From JAJFJD01 sp965228975 (lineage in GTDB: Bacteria > Pseudomonadota > Alphaproteobacteria > UBA8366): a stretch of 64,000 nucleotides of DNA. A model generated the notes under the pieces. It was not told where the DNA came from. It saw only the letters and a list, made by a program, of their open reading frames with translations, and ran no database searches. The DNA lies in NCBI GenBank assembly GCA_965228975.1, contig OZ245851.1, forward strand, positions 3,286,001 to 3,350,000. The letters run 5' to 3'. Positions 33,384 to 42,839 of this stretch are shown here, piece by piece. The first letter of the stretch is position 1. Each line of letters starts with the position of its first letter. Position numbers and translations under genes: made by a program.

Positions 33384-34280
33384 CTAGAAGGTGGCCCAAT
33401 CCGGTTTGCGTGGCGTCAGCGTCGCCTCACCGGCCACCAACCGCCCTTCACCATTCAGCGCTTTCTCGGCCTGTTCCAACCGCAGCAAAGCAATGCCCCG
33501 ACCATCGAAGCCGGACCGCATCTCCCCGGCGTTCTTGTCGCCGAGCAGAATTTCCGTCCCGGCGTCGGGAAGCGGCCCCTCGACATCGACCGGCATCATG
33601 CGTTTCTTGATCAGCCCGCGGTATTTCGTGCGCGCCGTCAATTCCTGCCCCATGTAGCAACCCTTGTCCCAGTCCACGCCGTTCAGTTCGTCGAAATTGC
33701 TCTCCAGCAGGATCGATTTCTCCACCACGAGATCGCGGCTGCCGTCCGGCAAGCCGAGTGGCAAGCGTACCCGATCATAGTCGTCCGGCGTTCCGGATTC
33801 GAAACCAAGCGCTTCAAGTGCCGCCTTCGCATCCTTCTTCGGCAGAATGGCGCGGGCCCCGGCCGCGCTGTGCCGGGGATCCACATACAGGACACCGCCG
33901 TCCAACGACCGCGCGGCGCCCGGCTCCGCGGGAAGACCTGCGCGATCCAACGCCGCCGCGCCCGGCAGAACGGCGACCGCATAATCTTCGCCGATGCCCA
34001 GGTCGATCTTCGACCGAAGTTTGTATTTGCTGAGCCGGCCACCCAAATCCATCAACCGGTCGGCCTCGCAGTCGACGACATATTGTCCGCCGATCTCAAC
34101 GACGAAAAAATCGTGCAGGTATTTACCCTGCGGGGTCAGCAGCGCCGCCCAGATCGCGTGATCCACGGTTGCGCGCCGGATGTCGTTCGAGATCAGCCCT
34201 TGCAGGAACTCCGTCCGGTCCGCGCCGCCGATCAAGATAAGGCCGCGCGACGGCATCATCACATATGGGGTCGTACTCAT
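33384..34280 (-). CDS. ygfZ: YgfZ/GcvT-domain folate-binding protein
   Basis: A 298-aa protein of the YgfZ family, a tetrahydrofolate-dependent factor for iron-sulfur enzyme maintenance. The signature KGCYMGQE is at residues 206-213, with the conserved Cys208. The N-terminal GcvT-like fold starts GLILIGGADRTEFLQGLISNDI and has LTPQGKYLHDFFV. It is monocistronic and convergent with the M48 gene. Confidence 0.93.
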   Translation of the reverse strand: MSTTPYVMMPSRGLILIGGADRTEFLQGLISNDIRRATVDHAIWAALLTPQGKYLHDFFVVEIGGQYVVDCEADRLMDLGGRLSKYKLRSKIDLGIGEDYAVAVLPGAAALDRAGLPAEPGAARSLDGGVLYVDPRHSAAGARAILPKKDAKAALEALGFESGTPDDYDRVRLPLGLPDGSRDLVVEKSILLESNFDELNGVDWDKGCYMGQELTARTKYRGLIKKRMMPVDVEGPLPDAGTEILLGDKNAGEMRSGFDGRGIALLRLEQAEKALNGEGRLVAGEATLTPRKPDWATF

Positions 34281-34411
34281 CTGCCTGCTCTCCGTTGCGC
34301 CTATGGGTCACTTAGACCGCCAGGCCGGTTTGGGCAAGTCCCGACAACGCCTTGGCAAGTCCCTCGCCGCCACGTATAACGCGCGCCTGAGGGCAGTCAA
34401 AGCCATCGCAT

Positions 34412-35377
34412 ATGCGCATTCTATTCATTACGTCGACGCGGGTCGGCGACGCCATCTTGTCGACCGGTATATTGTCATACCTGATCGACCGCCATCCGGA
34501 TGCGCGCGTCACCGTGGCGGCAGGTCCCGCGGCGGCCCCGGTCTTTCATGCAGTGCCAGGGCTTGAACGTTTGATTCCCATTACGAAATTGCCTTTTGGC
34601 CGACATTGGATCGGGCTTTGGGGACAATGCGCGCTGAAACGCTGGGACATCGTCGTCGATCTGCGCCGGTCCCTGATCGCCTGGATGTTAATCGCCGGCA
34701 AACGATATGTCGTGCCGAAATTCGACAGACCGATGCATCGTGTCGAGTTGCTTGCAGCGACCTTGGGATTGCGGGGCACACCGCCGTCGCCACGCCTTTG
34801 GACCGATCATACACACGAAGCCGCAGCCGCATCGATTATCCCGGACGGACGACCCGTGCTGGCGCTCGCACCGGCGGCCAACTGGCGCGGCAAGCAATGG
34901 GCCGCCGACCGGTTCGTGACGCTGGCCAGCCGCCTGACCGGGCCTGACGGTCCACTACCCGGTGCGCCCGTAGCGGTTTTCGCGGCCGCGGGCGAGCGGG
35001 ATCAGATCGAAACCGTTCTGATGCAAATCCCAGCCGATCAGCTCATAGATACCGTAGGTACCATTGACCTGCCGACCATCGCTGCCTGTTTGAAACGCTG
35101 CGCCCTGTTCGTCGGTAACGATTCCGGGCTCATGCATATGGCCGCAGCCTGCGATACGCCGACGCTTGGCTTGTTCGGGCCGAGCAAACAAGAACTTTAC
35201 GCGCCGTGGGGACCACGTACCGCATGGGTACGCACGCCCGAGAGCTTCGACGACCTGACCGGCGCGGCTGACTACGACCATCGGACGACAGGAAGTCTGA
35301 TGGGCGGGTTGAGCGTGGATAAGGCCGAGGCCGCAGCGAAGGCGCTATGGGAGAAATCACGGAGTGCCGCGTCATGA
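34412..35377 (+). CDS. Glycosyltransferase family 9 (heptosyltransferase-like)
   Basis: A 321-aa GT-B enzyme: MRILFITSTRVGDAILSTGILSYLIDRHPDARVTVAAGPAAAPVF at the N-terminus and ALAPAANWRGKQWAADRFVTLA then FVGNDSGLMHMAAACDTPTLGLFGPS at the C-terminus. These are the LPS heptosyltransferase blocks. It likely adds a heptose or related sugar to lipopolysaccharide core at the cytoplasmic face. Its stop overlaps the next start as ATGA, first of four coupled glycan genes. Confidence 0.92.
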   Translation: MRILFITSTRVGDAILSTGILSYLIDRHPDARVTVAAGPAAAPVFHAVPGLERLIPITKLPFGRHWIGLWGQCALKRWDIVVDLRRSLIAWMLIAGKRYVVPKFDRPMHRVELLAATLGLRGTPPSPRLWTDHTHEAAAASIIPDGRPVLALAPAANWRGKQWAADRFVTLASRLTGPDGPLPGAPVAVFAAAGERDQIETVLMQIPADQLIDTVGTIDLPTIAACLKRCALFVGNDSGLMHMAAACDTPTLGLFGPSKQELYAPWGPRTAWVRTPESFDDLTGAADYDHRTTGSLMGGLSVDKAEAAAKALWEKSRSAAS

Positions 35378-36138
35378 CCGACGCCTCGCCTGTCCGCCTG
35401 TCCGCGCTGGTCGTCGCGCATAACGAGGAAGAGCAGCTTGCCGCCTGTCTCGACCGGTTGGATTTCGCCGACGAGATCGTCGTCGTTCTCGACAAATGTA
35501 CCGACGCCTCGAAAGAAATTGCCGCACGATACGCGGACCGGCTGATCGAAGGATCATGGGCGATCGAAGGCGAGCGCCGGAACAGCGGTATCGACGCCTG
35601 CCGCGGCGACTGGATCTTGGAGGTCGACGCCGACGAACGCGTGCCGCCGGAGCTCGCGCAAGAGGTCCGGGCGACGGCGGAAAGCGACGCACAGGGATAC
35701 TTCCTGATCCCCTTCGACAACTATGTCGGCGATCGGCGCGTACGCTACGGCTGGGGAGCTTCCTGGGGCGTTAGCGCCGCGCCGCGTCTGTTCCGCAAAG
35801 GCTGCAAGCGATGGGGTGACCAACGGATTCATCCCGCACTCGACCTGACCGGACCGGAAGGACGCCTCGAGAACCGGATGATCCACTATGTGGACCGGGA
35901 TATCTCCGACATGATGAAGCGGCTCGACCGATACAGCACGGCGAAGGCGGCAGACATGCGGGCATCGGGCGACATCGGCCGGTTCAGATCCAACGTTAGG
36001 CGCATTTTCTCGCGCTTCTACAAATGCTACATCGGGCGCAAGGGGTATCGCGAAGGTCGTTACGGATTTTTGATCGCACTTTTTGCTGGGCTTTTCCCAA
36101 TCGTGTCCTATCTAAAAGCGACGCTGGAGGACGATTGA
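35374..36138 (+). CDS. Glycosyltransferase family 2, WaaE/KdtX-like
   Basis: A 254-aa GT-A enzyme: LSALVVAHNEEEQLAACLDRLDFADEIVVVLDKCTDAS at the donor site and WILEVDADERVPPELA as the DXD motif. The C-terminal part resembles WaaE-type core glucosyltransferases. ATG at 35374 overlaps the GT9 stop. It is the second gene of the surface-glycan operon. Confidence 0.92.
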   Translation: MTDASPVRLSALVVAHNEEEQLAACLDRLDFADEIVVVLDKCTDASKEIAARYADRLIEGSWAIEGERRNSGIDACRGDWILEVDADERVPPELAQEVRATAESDAQGYFLIPFDNYVGDRRVRYGWGASWGVSAAPRLFRKGCKRWGDQRIHPALDLTGPEGRLENRMIHYVDRDISDMMKRLDRYSTAKAADMRASGDIGRFRSNVRRIFSRFYKCYIGRKGYREGRYGFLIALFAGLFPIVSYLKATLEDD

Positions 36139-37160
36139 AACGGATCATGCAGGTGATGGCGGGTGCGGCGCATGGCGGCGCGGAAACCTTCTTCGAGCGG
36201 TTGGTCCCGGCGCTTGCCCGTTCCGGCCTCGAACAGAAGACGGTGATCCGCACCAATGCGACACGCGCGGACATATTGCGCAAAGCCGGTGTGGAGCCCA
36301 TAGAATTGCCGTTTGGCGGTTTACTTGATTTCACGACCCGGCGGTCCCTGGCGAACATCACGCGTGAGTTTCAACCGGATGTCCAACTTGCCTGGATGAA
36401 TCGCGCCGCACGGTTTTGCCGGCCGCACGGCCATATCCTCGCCGGGCGGATGGGCGGCTACTACAGCCTCAAATACTACAAGCATTGCCATCACTTGGTC
36501 GGCAATACCGTCGATATCCGCGACTATATCATCCGCAGCGGCTGGGCTCCCCACAAGGCATGGTATCTGCCGAATTTCGTCGACGCCACGCGCGCCGACC
36601 CGGTCGACCGGGCCACACTTGCAACGCCCCCGGACGTGCCCTTGATCGTCGCCCTCGGCCGGCTTCATACCAACAAGGCCTTCGACGTCTTGCTGGCGGC
36701 GCTGGCGGATGTTCCCGAAGCATTCCTGTGGCTCGCCGGCGACGGACCGAAGGAAGAATTCCTCCGCAAGGAAACATCGCGCCTCGGCCTCGACGACCGA
36801 GTTCGATTTCTCGGCTGGCGCGACGATATCGCAGCACTGATCGGTGCGGCGGATGTTTTCGTCTGCCCATCGCGCCACGAACCATTGGGCAACGTCGTGA
36901 TCGAGGCCTGGGCCCACGAAAAACCGGTTGTCGCCGCATCCTCCGCAGGCCCCGCGGCGTTGATTGACGATGGCGTATCGGGTCTCCTCGTTCCCGTCGA
37001 CAATGCGCAGAGCCTGGCGCGGGCGATTAAGCGGGTCTTGGAATCTCCGGCGTTGGCCGGCGACTTGGCCGCGGCCGGGCATGCGGAATTCCAGGCGAAA
37101 TTTACCGAAGGCGCGGTCGTCGCCCAGTATCAGGAATTCTTCGATCAGGTGACCGTCTGA
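36135..37160 (+). CDS. Glycosyltransferase family 4
   Basis: A 341-aa GT-B enzyme. The C-terminal block LGRLHTNKAFDVLLAAL, LAGDGPKEEFLRKETSRLGL and VFVCPSRHEPLGNVVIEAWAHEKPVVAASSAGPAALIDDGVSGLLVP is characteristic of GT4, with the E-X7-E pair for nucleotide sugar. The start is probably the TTG at 36135, which has GGAGGA at correct spacing and overlaps the GT2 stop. An ATG at 36147 is too far from that site. It ends by overlapping the asparagine synthase ATG. Confidence 0.9.
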   Translation: MKRIMQVMAGAAHGGAETFFERLVPALARSGLEQKTVIRTNATRADILRKAGVEPIELPFGGLLDFTTRRSLANITREFQPDVQLAWMNRAARFCRPHGHILAGRMGGYYSLKYYKHCHHLVGNTVDIRDYIIRSGWAPHKAWYLPNFVDATRADPVDRATLATPPDVPLIVALGRLHTNKAFDVLLAALADVPEAFLWLAGDGPKEEFLRKETSRLGLDDRVRFLGWRDDIAALIGAADVFVCPSRHEPLGNVVIEAWAHEKPVVAASSAGPAALIDDGVSGLLVPVDNAQSLARAIKRVLESPALAGDLAAAGHAEFQAKFTEGAVVAQYQEFFDQVTV

Positions 37161-38923
37161 TGTGCGGCATCGCGGGACTGATGACATGCGACGGCAGCGC
37201 ACCCGATCCGGCATTGTTGAAACGCCTGACGTCGCTATTGCGGCATCGCGGCCCCGACGGCGATGGCATGCACGTGGCGGGCAACGTGGCGTTGGTGCAA
37301 ACGCGTCTGGCTATCATCGACCTCGAAACGGGCGACCAGCCGCTTTACGAGCCCGGCGGCGCGGCCCTCGTCGCCAATGGCGAAATCTATAACTATGTGG
37401 AACTTCGTCAGAAGATCGCGAACGTCAACTTCACAACGAATTCCGATTGCGAGCCACCGTTGCATCTGTATCGGCGCGACGGGTTTCGTTTCGCCGAATC
37501 GCTTCGCGGCATGTACGCCATCGCGATCCATGATCCCGCCAAAGAGACCTTGGTGCTGTCGCGCGACCCCTTCGGTATCAAGCCTCTCTACTACGTCGAA
37601 GGACCGGCTTGGTTTGCCTTTGCGTCGGAACCTCAGGCTCTTCTCGCAACGGATCTGGCAAAAAGAGAGCTGGTCGCCGACCGGCGCAACGAGTTGCTGC
37701 AACTTCAGTTCACTTGCGGACGGGACACGATCTTTCGGGATATCAAACGCGTCCTTCCCGGCGAAACGCTGATCGTCCGGAATGGCAAGGTGGTCGAACG
37801 GCACCGAATCTCCGCTTTACCGGAAACGAACCCCGAACCGATCACCGATGTCGATACCGCCCTCGACCGCTTGGACCATGCCTTGTCAGACAGCATCACG
37901 GTGCACCAGCGGGCCGACGTGCCCTACGGTCTGTTTCTGTCGGGGGGCGTCGATTCGTCCGTCGTCCTTGCCGTGATGTCGCGATTGAATGGGCGGCCGG
38001 TGGAAGCGTATACCGTCGGCTTTTCCGGCACCGGCGTTCCCGACGAACGCGACCACGCCCGAGCCTTGGCCGCGGCGGTTAACGCGCGCCACGTGGAAGT
38101 CGATTTCGGCGAGGAAGACTTCTGGTCGCTGCTGCCGAGCGTCGCCGCCGATATCGATGATCCGGCCGCGGATTACGCCGTCCTCCCCACCTGGAAATTG
38201 GCCCGGACCGCGGCAAAAGACCTCAAGGTCGTGCTGTCCGGCGAAGGCGGCGACGAGTTGTTCGCCGGCTACGGCCGCTATCGAAGTTTGCTCCGGCCCT
38301 GGTGGATGGGCGGGCGCGGCATTCGGGCGAAAGGAACCTTCGACGGCCTGGGCGTCTTGCGCGAGGGCGGCACCCGCTGGCGTGACGGCATAACGGCGGC
38401 GGAAGCTACAGGATCACTGCCCGGACGGACCCGCCTTCAGATCGCCCAGGCGACCGATTGCACGGACTGGCTGCCGAACGACCTTTTGACCAAGCTCGAC
38501 CGGTGCTTGATGGCGCATAGTGTCGAGGGCCGCACGCCGCTGCTGGACCCGGTCGTCGCCGAAGTCGCCTTTGCGCTTCCGGATGACCTCAAGGTCCGGG
38601 ACGGCGTCGGCAAATGGATCGTGCGCCGTTGGCTCGACCGTGTCATGCCGGAGGCGAAACCGTTCGAGAAGAAACGCGGATTCACCGTTCCCGTCGGCGA
38701 ATGGATTCAGCGGCGAGGTCAACGGTTGGGAGATATCGTGGCGGTGCAGCCCGCTATCGAGGAAATCGCCCGCCCCGATGCGGTAAAGAAGCTATTCTCG
38801 GCTAATTCCAAACGCGCTGGCTTCGCCGCCTGGACGCTGCTGTTCTACGCGCTGTGGCACCGCCACCACGTGGACGGCACGGCAACCGAAGGGGATGTCT
38901 TCGACGTCCTGACAGCGCCCTAG
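37160..38923 (+). CDS. asnB: Asparagine synthase (glutamine-hydrolysing), AsnB-type
   Basis: A 587-aa protein with an N-terminal class II glutaminase (Cys2 in MCGIAGLM, RHRGPDGDG, NGEIYNYVELR) and a C-terminal synthetase (FLSGGVDSSVVLA as PP-loop, SGEGGDELFAGYGRY). In glycan operons such enzymes often amidate a sugar acid or other surface component instead of making asparagine; here the overlap with GT4 (TGATG) supports that but does not prove it. Last gene of the operon. Confidence 0.92.
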   Translation: MCGIAGLMTCDGSAPDPALLKRLTSLLRHRGPDGDGMHVAGNVALVQTRLAIIDLETGDQPLYEPGGAALVANGEIYNYVELRQKIANVNFTTNSDCEPPLHLYRRDGFRFAESLRGMYAIAIHDPAKETLVLSRDPFGIKPLYYVEGPAWFAFASEPQALLATDLAKRELVADRRNELLQLQFTCGRDTIFRDIKRVLPGETLIVRNGKVVERHRISALPETNPEPITDVDTALDRLDHALSDSITVHQRADVPYGLFLSGGVDSSVVLAVMSRLNGRPVEAYTVGFSGTGVPDERDHARALAAAVNARHVEVDFGEEDFWSLLPSVAADIDDPAADYAVLPTWKLARTAAKDLKVVLSGEGGDELFAGYGRYRSLLRPWWMGGRGIRAKGTFDGLGVLREGGTRWRDGITAAEATGSLPGRTRLQIAQATDCTDWLPNDLLTKLDRCLMAHSVEGRTPLLDPVVAEVAFALPDDLKVRDGVGKWIVRRWLDRVMPEAKPFEKKRGFTVPVGEWIQRRGQRLGDIVAVQPAIEEIARPDAVKKLFSANSKRAGFAAWTLLFYALWHRHHVDGTATEGDVFDVLTAP

Positions 38924-38951
38924 CTGGGATGCCCGGATTCGGAAGACGGAG

Positions 38952-39950
38952 CTAGGCCGACGCCTCGTGCCCTTCCGAACGGTCCGATGAAATCCTCGAG
39001 CGCACGCGTGACGCGTAGTTCGAGACCATGTTTTCGATCTCTTCCGCCGGCAATTGGCTCTTCAGCTCCGGATTGGTGCTGACCAGAATGGATTGCGACA
39101 GCGGACGCATCAGGTCGACTTGCTTTGGGTCGGCTTTCTTCGGCCGACGGTACACCTCTCGCGCGACCTTTATGAGCGATTCGCAAAGCCCCTTGAGTTG
39201 CTCGAACTCGGTGTTCTGGACACGCATGACGATGTCTTCGGTGCTTTGGATAATACGTCCGATATGATTCCGCGTGGACTTGCCGACCTTGCCCGAGGAA
39301 AACGCCCGAATCAGAATTTCGACCTGGCAGGCGAGTTGAAGCGACCCCTGCTGCAAACGGCTCGAGTTGATTTCCCTAAGCGTCGATTCGATGTAGGCGC
39401 TCAAGGCTTCTTCATCAATCGGATTACCCGCGACCTTGTCGCGCAGCGTATTGGGCACTTCGAACGAATTTTCGTCATGCGGGGAGATTCTTTCCCTGCG
39501 ATCCGGGCCGATATAGTCCGCGGTTACGACGAACGGTTTGCGCTTGACGATCAGTGCGTCGATGCGGGCGAACAATTGCGCCGGCGCCAACGGCTTCGCC
39601 AGGATCAGATCGACGCCGCTATTGACCGCCTCATCAATCGAGATGCCATCGGAATCCCAGACCGTCAGAATAATCGGAACGAAGGGATTTCGGCCCAACT
39701 GCCCGTTCCGGACATCGCGCACGAGTTCGATCGCATCGCCGTCGGGCATTTCCGAATCAAGGATCACCAAGTCCGGCACCGTCGCGGTCAACACATCGCG
39801 AAGGAGCGACAGCCGGCTCAAGGTTCGAATATCGCGGTAACCTTCGGCCGATAGGGCGTTGCTAAACGCCTGCCGAATATAGGTATCGCTGTCCGCCATC
39901 AGGACCTTCACCAAGGCCCGGTTACGCTGTTCCTGAATCGTATTAACCAC
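38952..39950 (-). CDS. Orphan response-regulator receiver protein
   Basis: A 332-aa protein with an N-terminal receiver domain: acidic pocket at D20/D22 (LMADSDTYIRQAF), phosphoacceptor D65 (LVILDSEMPDG) and K119 (ILAKPL). The C-terminal 200 residues are helical with no DNA-binding or enzymatic domain I recognise. The start is likely GTG at 39950, preceded by GGGAG; GTG at 39977 has no such site. No kinase gene is nearby. It may act through protein contacts like other alphaproteobacterial single-domain regulators. Confidence 0.8.
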   Translation of the reverse strand: MVNTIQEQRNRALVKVLMADSDTYIRQAFSNALSAEGYRDIRTLSRLSLLRDVLTATVPDLVILDSEMPDGDAIELVRDVRNGQLGRNPFVPIILTVWDSDGISIDEAVNSGVDLILAKPLAPAQLFARIDALIVKRKPFVVTADYIGPDRRERISPHDENSFEVPNTLRDKVAGNPIDEEALSAYIESTLREINSSRLQQGSLQLACQVEILIRAFSSGKVGKSTRNHIGRIIQSTEDIVMRVQNTEFEQLKGLCESLIKVAREVYRRPKKADPKQVDLMRPLSQSILVSTNPELKSQLPAEEIENMVSNYASRVRSRISSDRSEGHEASA

Positions 39951-40152
39951 AACGCCACTCCCGCTATACAATCCCACTGCGGCGCTGGATTTACCTAAAA
40001 ACTATATTAAATTCAGCTAATTGCTGGTTCGCCGCAGCAATCGCCATTGGACTAAACCGGGTCGTTTTGAACAATGACCGCGATCACAGGGGAAGACAGC
40101 TCGGAACGCCCCATTTCCGGCGAATCGGCTTTGGATCAAGGCCGGATCGGCC

Positions 40153-42831
40153 CTATTCGGATTCAGACCCGGCGCCGAGAATAGCCGCCTGCGCCGCCGC
40201 CAACCGTGCGATGGGAATGCGGAAGGGCGAGCAGGATACATAGTCGAGCCCGGTCTTGTGACAGAATCGGACCGACGCCGGATCACCGCCATGTTCACCG
40301 CAAATCCCGAGTTTTATATCGGGACGAACGGCCCGACCGCGTTCGGTGCCCATTTCGACGAGTTCGCCAACACCGGCTTCGTCGATCGAAACGAACGGGT
40401 CATGTTCGAAAATACCCTGGCGCTCGTAGGTCTGCATGAAACTGGCAGAATCGTCACGGCTGAGACCGAACGTGGTCTGGGTGAGGTCGTTGGTGCCGTA
40501 GCTGAAGAACTCAGCGACCTCGGCGATTTCGCCCGCCCGCAGGATGGCGCGCGGCAATTCGATCATCGTTCCGACAAGATAATCGGGCATTGCGCCCCTC
40601 TCGGCCGCGACCGTTTCCGCGACACGGTCGATGATGCCCTTCAGGATTTCCAATTCCTTGCGGGTCGCGATCAGCGGCACCATGATTTCAAGCTGAACGG
40701 TTTCACCAAGCTCTGCCTGTACGTCGAGGGCCGCCTCGAACATTGCCCGCGCCTGCATTTCCGGAATCTCGGGATAGCTCAGCGCCAACCGACAACCGCG
40801 ATGCCCCAGCATGGGGTTCGCCTCTTCGAGCTGGAGGGCACGCTGCCGCACCTTCTCGACGCTGACGCCTGCCGCCTCGGCGACTTCGGCCATCTCATTC
40901 TCGCCCTTCGGCAGGAACTCGTGCAGCGGCGGATCGAGCAACCGGATCGTCACCGGCAGTCCCTTCATGATCCGGAAAATCTCCACGAAATCGCCACGCT
41001 GCATCGGCAGGATTTTCTCCAATGCCGCCCGGCGTGCGGCCTCGTCTTCTCCGACGATCATCTGGCGCATCGCGACAATACGATCCGATTCGAAGAACAT
41101 ATGCTCGGTCCGGCAAAGCCCGACGCCGCCAGCACCGAACTCGCGCGCGAGACGACACTCCTCGGGCGTATCCGCATTGGTACGAACGCCCAGCGTCCGC
41201 GCCGAATCGGCCCATTCCATGACCCGTGAAAAATCGCCCGACAGTTCCGGTTGAATCGTGGGAACGACCCCCTGCATGACTTCACCGGTACCGCCGTCGA
41301 TCGTAATTTCGTCGCCTTCGCCGATCGCGGTACTGTTGACCATCATCGTCTTGTTGCGATAGTCGACCTGCAGTTCTCCGGCACCCGCGACGCAGGAGCG
41401 CCCCATCCCGCGTGCCACTACGGCCGCGTGACTGGTCATGCCGCCGCGCGTGGTGAGAATGCCCTGCGCCGCATGCATGCCGTGGATGTCTTCGGGGCTG
41501 GTTTCGATCCGAACCAAAATGACCTTCTCGCCTTCACTCGCCATTCGCTCGGCATCGTCCGCATTGAAGACAACCTTGCCCGATGCGGCACCCGGCGACG
41601 CCGGCAATCCCCGCGCGATGATCTTTCTATCGGCATCCGGATCAAGCGTGGGATGCAGCAATTGGTCGAGCGAGGCCGGCTCGATCCGCGTCACCGCCGT
41701 GCGCTCGTCGATCAGTCCCTCGTCGACCATGTCGACGGCGATTTTCAGTGCCGCTGCCGCGGTCCGTTTCCCGGATCGGGTCTGCAGCATGTAGAGCTTG
41801 CCCTGCTGGACGGTAAACTCGATATCCTGCATGTCGTGATAGTGGGTTTCGAGTCGTTCGCGCACGTCCATAAGTTGCCCGAACACTTCCGGCATCACTT
41901 CTTCCATGGACGGCAGGTCGGACCCGTTCGCCTCGCGCCCGTCGACCGTCAGGTGTTGCGGCGTCCGAATGCCGGCCACCACGTCTTCGCCCTGCGCATT
42001 GACGAGATACTCGCCGTAGAACCGGTTCTCGCCGGTCGACGGATCACGTGTGAAGGCGACACCGGTAGCGCAATCCTCGCCCATGTTGCCGAAAACCATC
42101 GCCTGAACGTTGACCGCCGTGCCCCAATCCTCGGGGATGTCGTGCAGCCGCCGGTAGGTGACCGCGCGCGGAATCATCCAGCTTTCGAAAACCGCGCCGA
42201 TTGCACCCCAAAGCTGTTCCTGCGGGTCTTGCGGAAACGCCCGGCCGAGATCGTCCTCGACGCATTTCTTGTATGATTCAACCAGCGATTTGAGATCGTC
42301 CGCGGTCAGTTCGGTATCGAGCGTGACGCCGCGGTCTTCCTTCAACAATTCGAGCAGGTCCTCGAAATTGTAGTGATCGACGCCCAGCACGACGTTGCTG
42401 TACATCTGAATGAACCGGCGATAGCTGTCGTAGGCGAAGCGTTCATCCTTGCTCCGCACGGCAAGCCCTTTCACAGTTTCGTCATTGAGTCCGAGATTAA
42501 GGACGGTATCCATCATGCCGGGCATGGACACGCGCGCCCCGGATCGCACGGACACGAGCAGCGGATTGACCGCATCGCCGAATTTCGCGCCGACCTTGTC
42601 CTCGATCGCGGCCACGGCGGCCGCGACCTCGGATTTCAACGAGCCGGGATAACCCTTGCCGTCGGTATAAAAATGCGTACAGACTTCGGTGGTGATGCTG
42701 AATCCGGGCGGAACCGGCAGGCCGAGATTCGACATCTCCGCCAGGTTGGCGCCCTTGCCGCCCAGAAGGTTCCGCATGTCGGCACTGCCTTCGGCGGCAC
42801 CGTTCCCAAAGCCGTAGACCCACTTCGTCAT
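40153..42831 (-). CDS. ppdK: Pyruvate, phosphate dikinase
   Basis: An 892-aa enzyme interconverting pyruvate, ATP and Pi with PEP, AMP and PPi. The N-terminal ATP-grasp domain starts KWVYGFGNGAAEGSADMRNLLGGKGANLAEM. The phosphohistidine is in TRGGMTSHAAVVARGMG, and the C-terminal PEP/pyruvate barrel has the catalytic Cys in LGICGEHGGDP. Length is normal. It follows glyS by eight bases on the same strand. It would support gluconeogenesis from organic acids. Confidence 0.97.
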   Translation of the reverse strand: MTKWVYGFGNGAAEGSADMRNLLGGKGANLAEMSNLGLPVPPGFSITTEVCTHFYTDGKGYPGSLKSEVAAAVAAIEDKVGAKFGDAVNPLLVSVRSGARVSMPGMMDTVLNLGLNDETVKGLAVRSKDERFAYDSYRRFIQMYSNVVLGVDHYNFEDLLELLKEDRGVTLDTELTADDLKSLVESYKKCVEDDLGRAFPQDPQEQLWGAIGAVFESWMIPRAVTYRRLHDIPEDWGTAVNVQAMVFGNMGEDCATGVAFTRDPSTGENRFYGEYLVNAQGEDVVAGIRTPQHLTVDGREANGSDLPSMEEVMPEVFGQLMDVRERLETHYHDMQDIEFTVQQGKLYMLQTRSGKRTAAAALKIAVDMVDEGLIDERTAVTRIEPASLDQLLHPTLDPDADRKIIARGLPASPGAASGKVVFNADDAERMASEGEKVILVRIETSPEDIHGMHAAQGILTTRGGMTSHAAVVARGMGRSCVAGAGELQVDYRNKTMMVNSTAIGEGDEITIDGGTGEVMQGVVPTIQPELSGDFSRVMEWADSARTLGVRTNADTPEECRLAREFGAGGVGLCRTEHMFFESDRIVAMRQMIVGEDEAARRAALEKILPMQRGDFVEIFRIMKGLPVTIRLLDPPLHEFLPKGENEMAEVAEAAGVSVEKVRQRALQLEEANPMLGHRGCRLALSYPEIPEMQARAMFEAALDVQAELGETVQLEIMVPLIATRKELEILKGIIDRVAETVAAERGAMPDYLVGTMIELPRAILRAGEIAEVAEFFSYGTNDLTQTTFGLSRDDSASFMQTYERQGIFEHDPFVSIDEAGVGELVEMGTERGRAVRPDIKLGICGEHGGDPASVRFCHKTGLDYVSCSPFRIPIARLAAAQAAILGAGSESE

Positions 42832-42839
42832 CGCCGCGT

